This document shows, in pieces, positions 16,026 through 24,137 of a stretch of 64,000 nt of DNA (position 1 is its first letter; each line of letters begins with the position of its first letter). The translations under genes were made by a program, and so were the position numbers. Source of the stretch: Planctomycetia bacterium (lineage in GTDB: Bacteria; Planctomycetota; Phycisphaerae; Phycisphaerales; SM1A02); the NCBI GenBank assembly GCA_005776885.1, contig SXOD01000006.1, positions 24,045-88,044 of the forward strand, in the 5' to 3' direction. The notes under the pieces are model-generated. The model searched no databases. It worked only from the letters and a program-made list of their open reading frames with translations, and had not been told where the DNA came from.

Positions 16026-17555
16026 ATGCAGGGAGCCGGATTGAACCGTGTCAGGCGTGCGCTCAGCGCAAGCGCGTGGATGGCCTGCGTTGCGCTCACC
16101 CAACTGGTGGCCGTTGGATGCGAAGCAAAGCCGTACGTCAAGGAAGACCGCACCGACTACCGGCTGCGGCGCCCGGACATCACCCATGCCGTCCCCGGCG
16201 CGTACCGTGCCTGCGTGGGCCTTGACGACGGGCTCATCGTGACGGCCCAGGGTGGAAACGTCATGGTCATCGACCCCAAGACCTGCGAACAGCGATCGAC
16301 CATCGAGGTGTCACAGGTTGGAAAGACCGGAGAAGTCACCGACCTGGCCACGGATGGCACCACGGTATGGGCGTGCGTCGGCCGCGATCGAGTCGTGCAA
16401 TTGGGAGTGACGCCGGGGAGCGACGCGCTGGAAATCCTGGCGACGAAATCGACCGAAGAACTCGGCCTCAAGCCCCACACGGTGGTGTTGGTCGGCGGGC
16501 GCGTGATCATCTGCGGAAGCAACGGTGCCATCGACGCGGCCAGCGGTCGGCGTTTTGGTCCGGACCGAGGGCCGGTCGACGCCGCGGTGGTCGTCGGGGG
16601 GCGCGAAGCGACCGTCGTCGCCGGACGGCTCCGCTCCGACCGCGGGACGGTGGCACCCGCCACCTCGGTGGTTGCGACGCGCGATGGGCTCGGGCGAAAG
16701 GGCGGGGCCATCGTGGCCATCCAGGAGGCGGACGGCGCACGGATCGTGATGATTGAGCCAAGCGGCGAATCCGTCGCGGAGTTGACCATCCCGGGGTCGC
16801 TCGAGCGGATGCGGATCATCGGCTCAAGGCTCTATTTGATCACCCCTGGCGCTGTCCACTCGTGGGGCATCGGGAAGGCCAGCTTCATGGACCCGGAGCA
16901 CTTCGCGGTGAAGGGTGCATTGGACGTGTGCCCCGCTGAGATGGGCGACCTCTTCATCTGTGGCACCTTCGGACGAGCGCTGTACCACCCGCACTCCGAT
17001 GGTCGAGGCCCCGGCGATACCTTTTTTGCGGTCACAAGGGCACCGGGCCGGCTGGAGGTCGCTCGCGGCGATGGCCGTCGGATCCGGGCGGGCAGTGCCG
17101 AAGGCGTGTGGGACTATCGAACCGGGGCCGACGCCGAAATCACCTCGCGCAAGCTGCCGCCTGATGCCGATCGGCCCATCGAGGCGAAGGGCCCATGGGG
17201 ACTGGCCACCGTGACCCGCGAGGACGGCGATGATCGTGTGACGGTCCAGCGCGACGGCGTTACGTTGGCCGAGTACACCTATCCGGTCGTCAGCGAAGTC
17301 CAGGCCGAGAGCGATGCGCTCTGGATCGCGCATGGCCAGGGGATTGACATTTACAAGGCTGGGCCCGCGGGGACACTTGAACTCGTGGCCTCGTTCACGT
17401 TTGCCAGCCCGGTGATCCACCTCTTTGCGGAGAACACCGGTGGAATGGGATACGTCACCCTCTTTTCCGGGATGGGGACGATCGACTGGATCCCGTACGG
17501 CGAACCGATCCTGCCCCCAGGCGCGAAGCCGAGTCCCGCGACGCACGCGCCGTAG
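16026..17555 (+). CDS. Hypothetical exported, possibly lipid-anchored, beta-propeller-like protein
   Basis: The protein has 509 residues. The N-terminus has Arg residues, a hydrophobic run and then LVAVGCEAK, which could be a signal peptide ending in an atypical lipobox (A-V-G-C, with Ala at -3). The rest has repeated short segments of the type GGNVMVIDPKT, GRDRVVQLGV and GGRVIICGSNG, which suggest a beta-propeller, though no blade signature is clear enough to name. No catalytic motif is seen. Its last 101 nt overlap the convergent endonuclease III gene. The start is supported by TAGCCT 6 nt upstream. Confidence 0.65.
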   Translation: MQGAGLNRVRRALSASAWMACVALTQLVAVGCEAKPYVKEDRTDYRLRRPDITHAVPGAYRACVGLDDGLIVTAQGGNVMVIDPKTCEQRSTIEVSQVGKTGEVTDLATDGTTVWACVGRDRVVQLGVTPGSDALEILATKSTEELGLKPHTVVLVGGRVIICGSNGAIDAASGRRFGPDRGPVDAAVVVGGREATVVAGRLRSDRGTVAPATSVVATRDGLGRKGGAIVAIQEADGARIVMIEPSGESVAELTIPGSLERMRIIGSRLYLITPGAVHSWGIGKASFMDPEHFAVKGALDVCPAEMGDLFICGTFGRALYHPHSDGRGPGDTFFAVTRAPGRLEVARGDGRRIRAGSAEGVWDYRTGADAEITSRKLPPDADRPIEAKGPWGLATVTREDGDDRVTVQRDGVTLAEYTYPVVSEVQAESDALWIAHGQGIDIYKAGPAGTLELVASFTFASPVIHLFAENTGGMGYVTLFSGMGTIDWIPYGEPILPPGAKPSPATHAP

Positions 17556-18249
17556 TCAACTTTCGCTTCTTCCGAGGCTGCTTTTTCTTCGGTGCGTCCT
17601 TGGCCGCAGCCGCTGAGCACGTGCCGTAGCGCCGGCAGAGTGGATCCGTGGCGCACGACCCGCCCCGCGCCTTGCACGCGCGCCTTCCATGCCAGATGAG
17701 GAGGTGCGGGAGTACCGTCCATTCGGTGCGGTCGACCAGCGCCATGAGGTCTCTCTCGATGCGTGCCGGGTCAGTGGCACGCGACAACCCGAATCGACCA
17801 GCGAGCCGGGCAACGTGCGTGTCGACGACGATGCCCTCCGCGACGCCGAAGCACTCGCCCAGCACGACATTGGCCGTCTTCCTGGCCACGCCCCTCAACG
17901 TCAGCAGTCCTTCCATCGTCCGAGGCACTTCGCCACCAAACCGCTCCACGATCGTGGTCATGGCGGCGTGGATCGAGCGAGACTTCGTGCGCCAGAAGTT
18001 GACCGTCTTGACGCATTCGCCAATCGCCTCCGGCGTCGAGGCGGCGTAGTCGGCCGGTGCTCGAAACTTGCCAAAGAGGGCAGGGGTGGCTTTGTTGACG
18101 CCTGCATCGGTCGCTTGTGCGCTGAGAATGGTCGCGATCAGCAATTCATGCGGCGCCCCGGCATGCAACTCACACCTGGCGTCGGGGTAGCGTCGCCCAA
18201 GGGCTGCAATCAGGCGTCGAGCACGGGCGCGCTGGGCTGGTGTGGGCAC
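17455..18249 (-). CDS. nth: Endonuclease III (DNA glycosylase/AP lyase)
   Basis: Nth removes oxidised pyrimidines and cleaves the abasic site. The helix-hairpin-helix LRGVARKTANVVLGE carries the catalytic Lys124, and VVDTHVARLAGRFGL carries Asp143. The four Fe-S cysteines are C192, C199, C205 and C211, spaced 6-5-5, whereas the classical cluster is 6-2-5. After them comes a Lys-rich tail (KKKQPRKKRK) and about 30 residues read antisense to the end of the plus-strand gene. Start GTG 18249 is preferred over TTG 18252, since TACCAT ends 6 nt before it. The protein has 264 residues, longer than typical (about 210-220). Confidence 0.92.
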   Translation of the reverse strand: MPTPAQRARARRLIAALGRRYPDARCELHAGAPHELLIATILSAQATDAGVNKATPALFGKFRAPADYAASTPEAIGECVKTVNFWRTKSRSIHAAMTTIVERFGGEVPRTMEGLLTLRGVARKTANVVLGECFGVAEGIVVDTHVARLAGRFGLSRATDPARIERDLMALVDRTEWTVLPHLLIWHGRRACKARGGSCATDPLCRRYGTCSAAAAKDAPKKKQPRKKRKLTTARASRDSASRLGAGSVRRTGSSRSSPSRKRG

Positions 18250-18255
18250 CAAGCC

Positions 18256-18261
18256 ATGGTA
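18256..18261 (-). promoter_or_regulatory. -10 hexamer TACCAT (minus), leaderless spacing
   Basis: TACCAT on the minus strand ends 6 nt before GTG 18249 of nth. Confidence 0.5.
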
Positions 18262-18287
18262 GGGGTCCGGTGGTGGCGATCGTGCGA

Positions 18288-18293
18288 TACGCT
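18288..18293 (+). promoter_or_regulatory. -10 hexamer TACGCT
   Basis: TACGCT ends 9 nt before ATG 18303 and would drive the 18303-21645 run. Confidence 0.45.
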
Positions 18294-18302
18294 TGAGTCG
18301 GC

Positions 18303-19085
18303 ATGGCCGCTCCCGTCACTCAACACGGCATCGCGATCGACGCGCTGGGCCTGAGCGGCGCCGACGCCATCCGCTGGGCTGGGGAAGCACGGTTCCGTGG
18401 CGTACAGCTGAGTGCACTCGTCCCCGGCATGCGGTCATTCGAGCTCGACCAGGGTGGGCGGCGCGGCGTCCGAGCGGCGCTTGCGGCGGCGGACGTGGCG
18501 GCGTGTGGCATCGACTTTCTCATCCCCAGGGCCGACTGGAGCGATGCCTCGCGTGTCTCGCGCGTGGTCGACGCCTTTCGATCCGCCGTGGAACTGTCGG
18601 TCGCCGTTGGCCGGTGCCCGATCGCCGTCTCGCTCCCCGAACTGGACCCCACTGGTGCCGCCTTGGCGTGCGTTGAATGCGGGGATCACGCCGGAGTTCG
18701 CTTGATTCACCTCACGCCAGTGGAACCCGCGCCGGAGTGGCTTGCGGACCGGAGAGAATCGATTTCCATCGGGCTCGAGACGGCTTCCGCCCTGGCCGGG
18801 TGCCATGACCCACTTGATCGAATCGTGGCGATCGGCGCGCGGCTGGGGCAACTGCGGATGAGCGACGTCGATCGAAGCGGCCGGAAGGGGCCGCCTGGAG
18901 TGTTGGCGGGTGGGCGGCTGGACTGGCGTGGCTGCTTGCTTGCGGCGTCCCTCGCGCCTTCGCACCCGGTCGCGCTGCTTGACCCTTCGGGGTGGGACGA
19001 TCCCCGACACGGGGCATTGGAGAGCGCACGGTCGATGCGTTGGCTCGCTGAGGCCAGTGCGCCATCACGGAGGCACACTGGATGA
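18303..19085 (+). CDS. Sugar phosphate isomerase/epimerase-like TIM-barrel protein
   Basis: The 260-residue protein has the general look of the xylose-isomerase-like/AP endonuclease 2 barrel (FRGVQLSAL near the start, ISIGLETASALAG in the middle, GQLRMSDVDRSGRKG and a final WDDPRHGALESARSMRWL). Metal ligands are poorly preserved: the expected E/D/H residues at strand ends are only partly present, so it may be non-catalytic. It heads an operon with acpS (ATGA overlap, 19082-19085). I cannot assign a substrate. Confidence 0.55.
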   Translation: MAAPVTQHGIAIDALGLSGADAIRWAGEARFRGVQLSALVPGMRSFELDQGGRRGVRAALAAADVAACGIDFLIPRADWSDASRVSRVVDAFRSAVELSVAVGRCPIAVSLPELDPTGAALACVECGDHAGVRLIHLTPVEPAPEWLADRRESISIGLETASALAGCHDPLDRIVAIGARLGQLRMSDVDRSGRKGPPGVLAGGRLDWRGCLLAASLAPSHPVALLDPSGWDDPRHGALESARSMRWLAEASAPSRRHTG

Positions 19086-19486
19086 AGCGGCTCATTGGCC
19101 TTGGCACGGACATCGTGGAGATTGAGCGCATCCGTTCCATGCGCCTGCAACACGGGGAAGCGTTCGATGCACGGTGCTTCACGGAGCGCGAGCGCACCTA
19201 CGCGGCCAGCTATCGCGACGGCGGCCACGCTCAGCTCGCCGGGCGATTTGCCGCCAAGGAAGCGGCGCTCAAGGCGCTCGGCTCAGGCCTTCGCGACGGC
19301 ATGGCCTGGACCGACATCGAAGTGGTGTTGGACCCGCACGGTGCGCCGTCACTTCGTGTCCGGGGCGACGTGGAACTCGCCGCTGCGGCGCGTGGCATCG
19401 ACCATTGGATGGTCTCGATCAGCCACGGACGCGACTACGCCGTCGCCACCGTCATTGGCGGCGCAGTGGAGAAGGAGTCCCCATGA
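19082..19486 (+). CDS. acpS: Holo-[acyl-carrier-protein] synthase
   Basis: AcpS transfers the 4'-phosphopantetheine arm from CoA to apo-ACP. The length of 134 residues is typical. The Mg-binding motif GTDIVEI (residues 8-14, Asp10) and the second signature FAAKEA (56-61, Glu60) are both intact, and the C-terminal VSISHGRDYAVATVI matches the trimer-forming strand. It lies between the TIM-barrel gene and a membrane protein gene with 4-nt overlaps on both sides, so translation of all three is likely coupled. Confidence 0.95.
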   Translation: MKRLIGLGTDIVEIERIRSMRLQHGEAFDARCFTERERTYAASYRDGGHAQLAGRFAAKEAALKALGSGLRDGMAWTDIEVVLDPHGAPSLRVRGDVELAAAARGIDHWMVSISHGRDYAVATVIGGAVEKESP

Positions 19487-20172
19487 GCCGGCGACCCCGC
19501 ACGACGCTGTACGAGGCACTGCGCACTCCGGCACCGGGCCAGCCGGACCCGCCGCTTGCTCGCGGAGTGGCTCGCGGAGCCGGTCGCGGAGGAGGGCCGG
19601 ACTCCCACGCCCACCAGGAGGGGCCGAGGGGACTTGGCGCCGGGGCAATTGCCACCATTGCCGTGGCGTTCGTGGTCCTCTCCGCCGCGGCGTTCCTCGT
19701 CGGATTTTCCCAAGGCCGGGCCTCCGGGTTTGAGGAAGCCTCCGGGGTCGCGCGTTCCATTGGTGGGGTGCAGGAACCGCTCCGTCCACCACCGTTGCCG
19801 ACGACCCATGTCGATGATGCTCCCACTGGAGGCGTGGAATCGATCCCTCCCCGACGGCAGCCGGCTGCCGGCTCCGACCCTCGATTCCCGGGGCTGAACT
19901 ACTTCGTGCTGGCGCAGGTGGAGCCAGAGCGGGCCCCCCAAATGGTGGAATTCCTGCGAGAGCAGGGGCTTGAAGCCTTCGCCCAAAAATGGGATAATGG
20001 TCGGTTTCTTCAGGTGTTCGTGCTGCCCGGATTTCCCGGTGGCGACCTGAAGTCGGCGGAGGCGGAAGCGCTCAAGAAGAGCATTCTTGCCGCCGGCCGC
20101 CGCTGGAAGTCCGCCGCGCCAGGCAATGAGGACTTCCGATCGCATTACCCGAGGAAGTACCTCGGCGACTGA
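19483..20172 (+). CDS. Single-pass membrane protein with SPOR-like C-terminal domain
   Basis: The protein has 229 residues: a Gly/Pro/Arg-rich cytoplasmic N-terminus (1-50), one membrane helix at about 53-75 (GAIATIAVAFVVLSAAAFLV), a Pro-rich linker, and a compact domain (about 140-229) starting LNYFVLAQVEPERAPQMVEF. The last part resembles SPOR-type folds that bind denuded peptidoglycan strands (aromatic-X-hydrophobic strand, helix, LQVFVLPGF strand), but this is a judgement by eye. ATGA overlap with acpS. Tandem TGACTGAC repeats mark its stop. Confidence 0.55.
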   Translation: MSRRPRTTLYEALRTPAPGQPDPPLARGVARGAGRGGGPDSHAHQEGPRGLGAGAIATIAVAFVVLSAAAFLVGFSQGRASGFEEASGVARSIGGVQEPLRPPPLPTTHVDDAPTGGVESIPPRRQPAAGSDPRFPGLNYFVLAQVEPERAPQMVEFLREQGLEAFAQKWDNGRFLQVFVLPGFPGGDLKSAEAEALKKSILAAGRRWKSAAPGNEDFRSHYPRKYLGD

Positions 20173-20206
20173 CTGACGGTTGTCCTCCCATCCATCCAGG
20201 TTTCCC

Positions 20207-20467
20207 ATGAGCATTCACCCAAGCCTCAAGTCCAAGTCCGGCGCGCTCTCCCAGCACCGCAACGTCCTCTCCCGGCCCGAGCGTGTGGCCAAGCTCAGCG
20301 AAGCGGGTCGGTTGGACACCGAATCCGGTTCTGCGCTCAACCTGCCGAAGGTACGCAGCATCAAGGTCGCCGCAGCGAAGAAGCCGAAGAAGGAAGCTGC
20401 CGCCGAGGGCGCGGCCGCCCCAGCGAAGCCTGCTGCTGCGGCGAAGGCTGACGCCAAGAAAAAGTGA
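20207..20467 (+). CDS. Small basic protein of the Chlamydiae-Verrucomicrobia-Planctomycetes type
   Basis: The first 55 or so residues (MSIHPSLKSKSGALSQHRNV, then LSRPERVAKL and ALNLPKVRSIKV) match the short lysine/arginine-rich family described as TIGR04137, which is limited to Planctomycetes, Verrucomicrobia, Chlamydiae and relatives and is thought to be ribosome- or rRNA-associated. This copy has 86 residues because of an added Ala/Lys/Pro tail (AAEGAAAPAKPAAAAKADAKKK in part) resembling a histone H1-like tail. Start ATG 20207 is the family start. The stop overlaps the aminotransferase start as GTGA. Confidence 0.85.
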   Translation: MSIHPSLKSKSGALSQHRNVLSRPERVAKLSEAGRLDTESGSALNLPKVRSIKVAAAKKPKKEAAAEGAAAPAKPAAAAKADAKKK

Positions 20468-21645
20468 GTGGAGGCTTGACCGCCTCGACGACGCCCGCGC
20501 TGTCGCCGGACCGCCTGGTCTGCGCGAGGTCGCGTTCCATCGATGCCAGTGGAATACGTTCCGTCTGGCAGTTGTCGGTCACGATGAAGGACCCGATCAA
20601 CCTCAGCATCGGGCAGCCTGACTTCGGGGTGCCCGAAGAGATCTGCCAGTCCGCGATCGAGTCGATTCGCCACCACCACAATGGCTACTCCCTCACGACG
20701 GGAGTGCCGTCGGTCCAGGATTCACTCTGGGAGTTCCTCGGTCAGGACGTGGGATGGGCCAGGGGGGATGTTCACGGTGCCATGGTGACGAGCGGCACGA
20801 GCGGTGCGCTCCTTCTCGCCGCCTTCGCGCTGGCCGGTCCGGGCGACGAGATCATTTATCCGGATCCGTACTTCATCCTTTATCCGCAGCTGGCTCGGCT
20901 CACCGGCGCCACCGCGGTCCCGTGCGGCACCTACCCGGACTTCCGCATGACGGCGGAGCGGCTGGAGCGGTGCATCACGCCGCGCACCAAGATGGTGATC
21001 CTCGTGTCGCCGTCCAACCCATGCGGGACGGTGCTCAATGGGGCGGAACTGCAGGACATCGTCGATCTCTGCCGGGCCAAGGGCGTGGCCGTGGTCTCGG
21101 ACGAGATCTACGACGTGTTCACTTTCTCGGACGTGCGAGAAGAGGGCCGATGCCCCAGCGCGGCGCGCCTGTGGGACGAGGTCTTGCTGATCCGCGGATT
21201 CGGCAAGTCGTACGGCGCCACGGGCTGGCGGCTGGGATACGCGGCTGGTCCCAAGTGGCTCATCGACGAGATGGCGAAGATGCAGCAGTACACCTTTGTC
21301 TGCGCACCCACGCCATTGCAGCACGCCATCCCCACGATGCTGCGTCATGACATGGGGGAGATCGTGCGCCGTTTCGAGTCCCGTCGCGACTTGGTCGTTG
21401 AGGCGTTCGAGGGCGTGACCAGTGTCCCCCGACCCGGAGGCGCGTTCTACGCCTTCGTCGAGGTCCCCGCCCACCTGGGGATCTCGGCCACGGAGTTCGC
21501 CACCCGCGCCGTGGAAAAGAACACGCTGATCATCCCCGGCAAGGTCTTCAGCGAGCGGGACACACACTTCCGGCTGAGCTTCGCGGCCCCCGACCACAAG
21601 TTGGCCGAGGGACTGGCTGCACTCCGCTCCTTGATGGTCCGGTAG
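20464..21645 (+). CDS. Class I/II pyridoxal-phosphate aminotransferase
   Basis: The 393-residue fold-type I enzyme has LSIGQPDFGVPEEI near the N-terminus, VSPSNPCGTVL (the Asn-Pro PLP motif), VVSDEIYDVF and the cofactor lysine Lys248 in RGFGKSYGATGWRLG. The GWRLGY after the lysine and the overall pattern suit the aspartate/aromatic aminotransferase Ib group. The amino donor and product are not resolvable. The start is GTG 20464, overlapping the small basic protein stop. It ends the 18303-21645 run. The only nearby terminator-like hairpin (21661-21685) has its T-run on the other strand. Confidence 0.9.
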   Translation: MSGGLTASTTPALSPDRLVCARSRSIDASGIRSVWQLSVTMKDPINLSIGQPDFGVPEEICQSAIESIRHHHNGYSLTTGVPSVQDSLWEFLGQDVGWARGDVHGAMVTSGTSGALLLAAFALAGPGDEIIYPDPYFILYPQLARLTGATAVPCGTYPDFRMTAERLERCITPRTKMVILVSPSNPCGTVLNGAELQDIVDLCRAKGVAVVSDEIYDVFTFSDVREEGRCPSAARLWDEVLLIRGFGKSYGATGWRLGYAAGPKWLIDEMAKMQQYTFVCAPTPLQHAIPTMLRHDMGEIVRRFESRRDLVVEAFEGVTSVPRPGGAFYAFVEVPAHLGISATEFATRAVEKNTLIIPGKVFSERDTHFRLSFAAPDHKLAEGLAALRSLMVR

Positions 21646-21660
21646 CGGCCGGACGCCATG

Positions 21661-21685
21661 AAAAAGCCCCGCGCAAGGCGGGGCT
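21661..21685 (-). terminator. Intrinsic terminator for the 21716-21922 lipoprotein gene
   Basis: Read on the minus strand, AGCCCCGC and GCGGGGCT (roughly) flank a short loop and are followed by TTTTT. It lies 30 nt after the lipoprotein stop. The plus strand has no T-run after the stem. Confidence 0.75.
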
Positions 21686-21715
21686 GGTTGGTGATCGGGG
21701 CCCTTGAGCGGGGAC

Positions 21716-21922
21716 TCAGTCCTTCTTCTTGGCCGCGGGGGCCTGGACGCTCGACGTCGACTGCATGGTGTGAGACTTGTTGAAGGCCGCATCCGGTGAT
21801 TCGATCTTCTCGACCGGCTCCGGCCGTGGCTCAACCTTGGTGACCTTGGTGTTGCTGTCGCCGCATCCGGCAAGCAGGAGGCAGGCGCAGGCGGTGAGGG
21901 CGACGATGCTGAGGGTTCGCAT
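21716..21922 (-). CDS. Small lipoprotein
   Basis: The 68-residue protein has a clean lipoprotein signal: a basic start (MRT), a hydrophobic core and the lipobox LLAGC with Cys20 (Gly-Asp-Ser follow, so outer-membrane sorting is plausible if the usual +2 Asp rule does not apply). The mature part is short and polar with a KKKD end and no recognised domain. It has a strong ribosome site, AGGAG, 7 nt before ATG 21922, unlike the leaderless genes, and its own promoter (TAGAAT at 21996-22001) and terminator. It is a complete monocistronic unit with a leader of about 65-70 nt. Confidence 0.8.
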   Translation of the reverse strand: MRTLSIVALTACACLLLAGCGDSNTKVTKVEPRPEPVEKIESPDAAFNKSHTMQSTSSVQAPAAKKKD

Positions 21923-21995
21923 GTAGTTACTCCTATCGTGAGTCGATTCGTGGCGGTCGACCCGGCCCAGTGGCTGGTTGCGTCCGCGACTGGGG

Positions 21996-22001
21996 ATTCT
22001 A
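21996..22001 (-). promoter_or_regulatory. -10 hexamer TAGAAT (minus) of the small lipoprotein gene
   Basis: TAGAAT on the minus strand gives a leader of about 65-70 nt with AGGAG at 21930-21934. No good -35 is visible. Confidence 0.5.
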
Positions 22002-22088
22002 ACGGGAGCGGACGGCCCCGGGGTCACGCGCCGGTAACGGCGTCTGATGGCGTTCCAGCCTCGGATCGACGGGCCTTTCAACAACTCA

Positions 22089-22112
22089 GCCGGCCCAACG
22101 GAACGGGCCGGC
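22089..22112 (-). terminator. GC-rich hairpin after the DUF971 gene (possible terminator)
   Basis: GCCGGCCC (22089-22096) and GGGCCGGC (22105-22112) form an 8-bp stem with an 8-nt loop. On the minus strand it follows the DUF971 gene by about 100 nt but has only a weak T-rich tail. The rest of the 21923-22212 gap holds only the lipoprotein promoter and leader. Confidence 0.4.
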
Positions 22113-22212
22113 AGAGCAGAGGGGAGAAAGATGCGTGGTTGCCCCAGGCCAATGCCCGGTCTCCAGTCTTCGGCCGGGTGCTGCAAGCCACTTGAGAATT
22201 GTGGTCGGCGGA

Positions 22213-22557
22213 TCACGGCGCTGGCGGACCGGGATCGGTGTCCCCGAGTTCGCGGAGGAGTGGCCATGTGTAAAGGCCGGTTCGGTGTCCGTCGGAGAAC
22301 TCGATCCGGAGTGCGTAGGAACCGACCGGCTCACACCGAATCGCCGTGAGCGGCCCGCTGCCCGTGGAGTGCGGGAGAACGGTCAGTGGATTGGCGGCCA
22401 GGGCGTCCCGAAGCGCGCGGGCGTCCGCACTGGGGGAATGCCGCCGCAGCGTCGCGAGCGGGATCGAGGTCCGCACGCCGTCCGCCCACTCGATCTCGAG
22501 GGCGCGGTCGCGCACGAGGTGCACGTGAAGCGGACGATGCTCGGCGGAGCCGGTCAC
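22213..22557 (-). CDS. DUF971 domain protein
   Basis: The 114-residue protein has two matching strands of the DUF971 (gamma-butyrobetaine hydroxylase N-terminal-like) fold: LEIEWADGVRTSIPLATLRR and YALRIEFSDGHRTGLYTW. The cysteines found in many members at the CPCA position are absent (RRHSPSAD). Relatives occur next to Fe-S assembly or redox genes, but the role is unsettled. It is last in the operon pyrF, solute-binding protein, DUF971, with a 4-nt overlap (22554-22557). Confidence 0.75.
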   Translation of the reverse strand: MTGSAEHRPLHVHLVRDRALEIEWADGVRTSIPLATLRRHSPSADARALRDALAANPLTVLPHSTGSGPLTAIRCEPVGSYALRIEFSDGHRTGLYTWPLLRELGDTDPGPPAP

Positions 22558-24137
22558 TCCGTGTCGATCCCGATCGCCCGGGCCCCGTCGATGATCTGCG
22601 TGTATCGATCGATCGCCTTCTGCGTCATCATCCGACGCAGCGCGACCTCAGGCTCTTCATCACCTTCCCAGAGCCGGGCTTCTCGCCATTCCCCCTTGAT
22701 CCAGCCTCGATAGACCGCATCGATGCCTTCATCGGTGGCCAGCGAGTATTCCTTCCCTCCGGGACCCGGGACGGTCGGCATCATGTCGAACAGCCTGAGC
22801 CACTCGTAGAGACGGGGGTCGGTGACATCGGCGGCCGTGACGATCCGCGCGTGCTCGCCATCGACGACGGGCGGATAGTTTGGGTGGCGGGTGATGGCTC
22901 TCCAGGCGGCCTGCTGGAGTTCCCTCGGCTGGATGATGAGTGCGCTGAAGATCGGCTTGATGAGCGGCCGGACCGCGCGGCGCTCGGGAAGCGGGGACGC
23001 ATCGTCGAATGGGTTGCCGATGTCCTGGTCGACGAACGCCGAGAAATGCTTCTCGTACATCTCGCGACGCGCGGGCATGCGCCTCAACTCCCACTCCACT
23101 GGCGGCGCGATGCCGGCCACGCGGGCGTCCTTCCGGAACTGCCACAGTGCCTGGCCTTGCGGCGACAGGCAGAACTCGACGAAGTGCGCCGCCAACTCCG
23201 GTTCCCGTGCGCCATTCAACACCGCCACCGGGTCGGGATCGATCACGGTCTCGCCGCGAGGAGCCACGAAGGCGACGCGGGTGCCGCCACCGCTGCCCGC
23301 GCCATTCACGACCTGTGCCTCGGCCCGTGCAAAGAAGTCGATGCACACCCCCGCGGCGCACGCGCCGGCCGAAACGCGCTTGGGGATCTCCGAACTGCTG
23401 CCGCTGAAGGTCCGTGCGTTGGCTCCCGCGCGCAGCAGGATGGCCCACCCCTCGGCCCATCCCCTCCGGAGGATGATCGTCTCGAACGCGGTGAGGACGC
23501 TGCCCGATTGGCTCGGGTTGGTCATGGCCACCCATCCCTGGAGCCGAGGGTCGGCGAGATCGGCCCACGTGGCCGGCGAAGGGAGCTTCAGTTCCTCGAT
23601 TCGCTCCGGATTGAAGACGATTCCGAAGGTGCTGATGGCGGACGCAAACCAGCGCTTGTCTTCCGAGAACAGCCGGCGGCCCCCGATGTCGGCACTGGGG
23701 AATGCCTCCGCCAGCACCTGGTCGGACAGCGGTGCCACGGCGAGGACCGGTTCGCCCGGCGAGGCGGCGCCCGGCAGCGGGAAGGGTCGAGCCAGGTCCG
23801 TGTATTCAAAGCTCCCGCCACCGAAGAACACGTCCGTCTGGATCGAGGAGGCGCCGTCAAGGAGCGCCTGGCGGTGGCTCTTCTCGAGGAGCTTCTTGAT
23901 CTCGCTGGTCCCGCCAGGGATGTCCCACTCGATGGCGACAGGCTCGCCGTAGTGCTCCATGTGCCAGGCACGAAAGCCGCGCTCGAACTCGCCACGAATG
24001 AACTCGTTGTGTGGCGTGATGACGACGATGAATCGCCCCCCGGGCGTGGACTTGGCTCCCTGCCCGGAGAACATCATCGGGATGGCGATGAGGATGGCCA
24101 GCGGGATGAGCGCGAGCAGCACGCGATTCCACTTCAT
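22554..24137 (-). CDS. Extracellular solute-binding protein (iron/polyamine type)
   Basis: The protein has 527 residues, with an N-terminal membrane anchor or uncleaved signal at about residues 5-24 (VLLALIPLAILIAIPMM). The body has the type II periplasmic binding fold of family 1: IVVITPHNEFIRGEF, ASSIQTDVFFGGG, FGIVFNPERIEEL, PATWADLADPRLQGWVAMTN and EPELAAHFVEFCLSPQGQALW. These resemble Fe(III)-type binding proteins such as FbpA/AfuA. The length exceeds the usual 330-350, owing to a C-terminal extension of about 150 residues. No permease or ATPase gene is adjacent. It is flanked by 4-nt overlaps with pyrF and the DUF971 gene. Confidence 0.8.
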   Translation of the reverse strand: MKWNRVLLALIPLAILIAIPMMFSGQGAKSTPGGRFIVVITPHNEFIRGEFERGFRAWHMEHYGEPVAIEWDIPGGTSEIKKLLEKSHRQALLDGASSIQTDVFFGGGSFEYTDLARPFPLPGAASPGEPVLAVAPLSDQVLAEAFPSADIGGRRLFSEDKRWFASAISTFGIVFNPERIEELKLPSPATWADLADPRLQGWVAMTNPSQSGSVLTAFETIILRRGWAEGWAILLRAGANARTFSGSSSEIPKRVSAGACAAGVCIDFFARAEAQVVNGAGSGGGTRVAFVAPRGETVIDPDPVAVLNGAREPELAAHFVEFCLSPQGQALWQFRKDARVAGIAPPVEWELRRMPARREMYEKHFSAFVDQDIGNPFDDASPLPERRAVRPLIKPIFSALIIQPRELQQAAWRAITRHPNYPPVVDGEHARIVTAADVTDPRLYEWLRLFDMMPTVPGPGGKEYSLATDEGIDAVYRGWIKGEWREARLWEGDEEPEVALRRMMTQKAIDRYTQIIDGARAIGIDTE

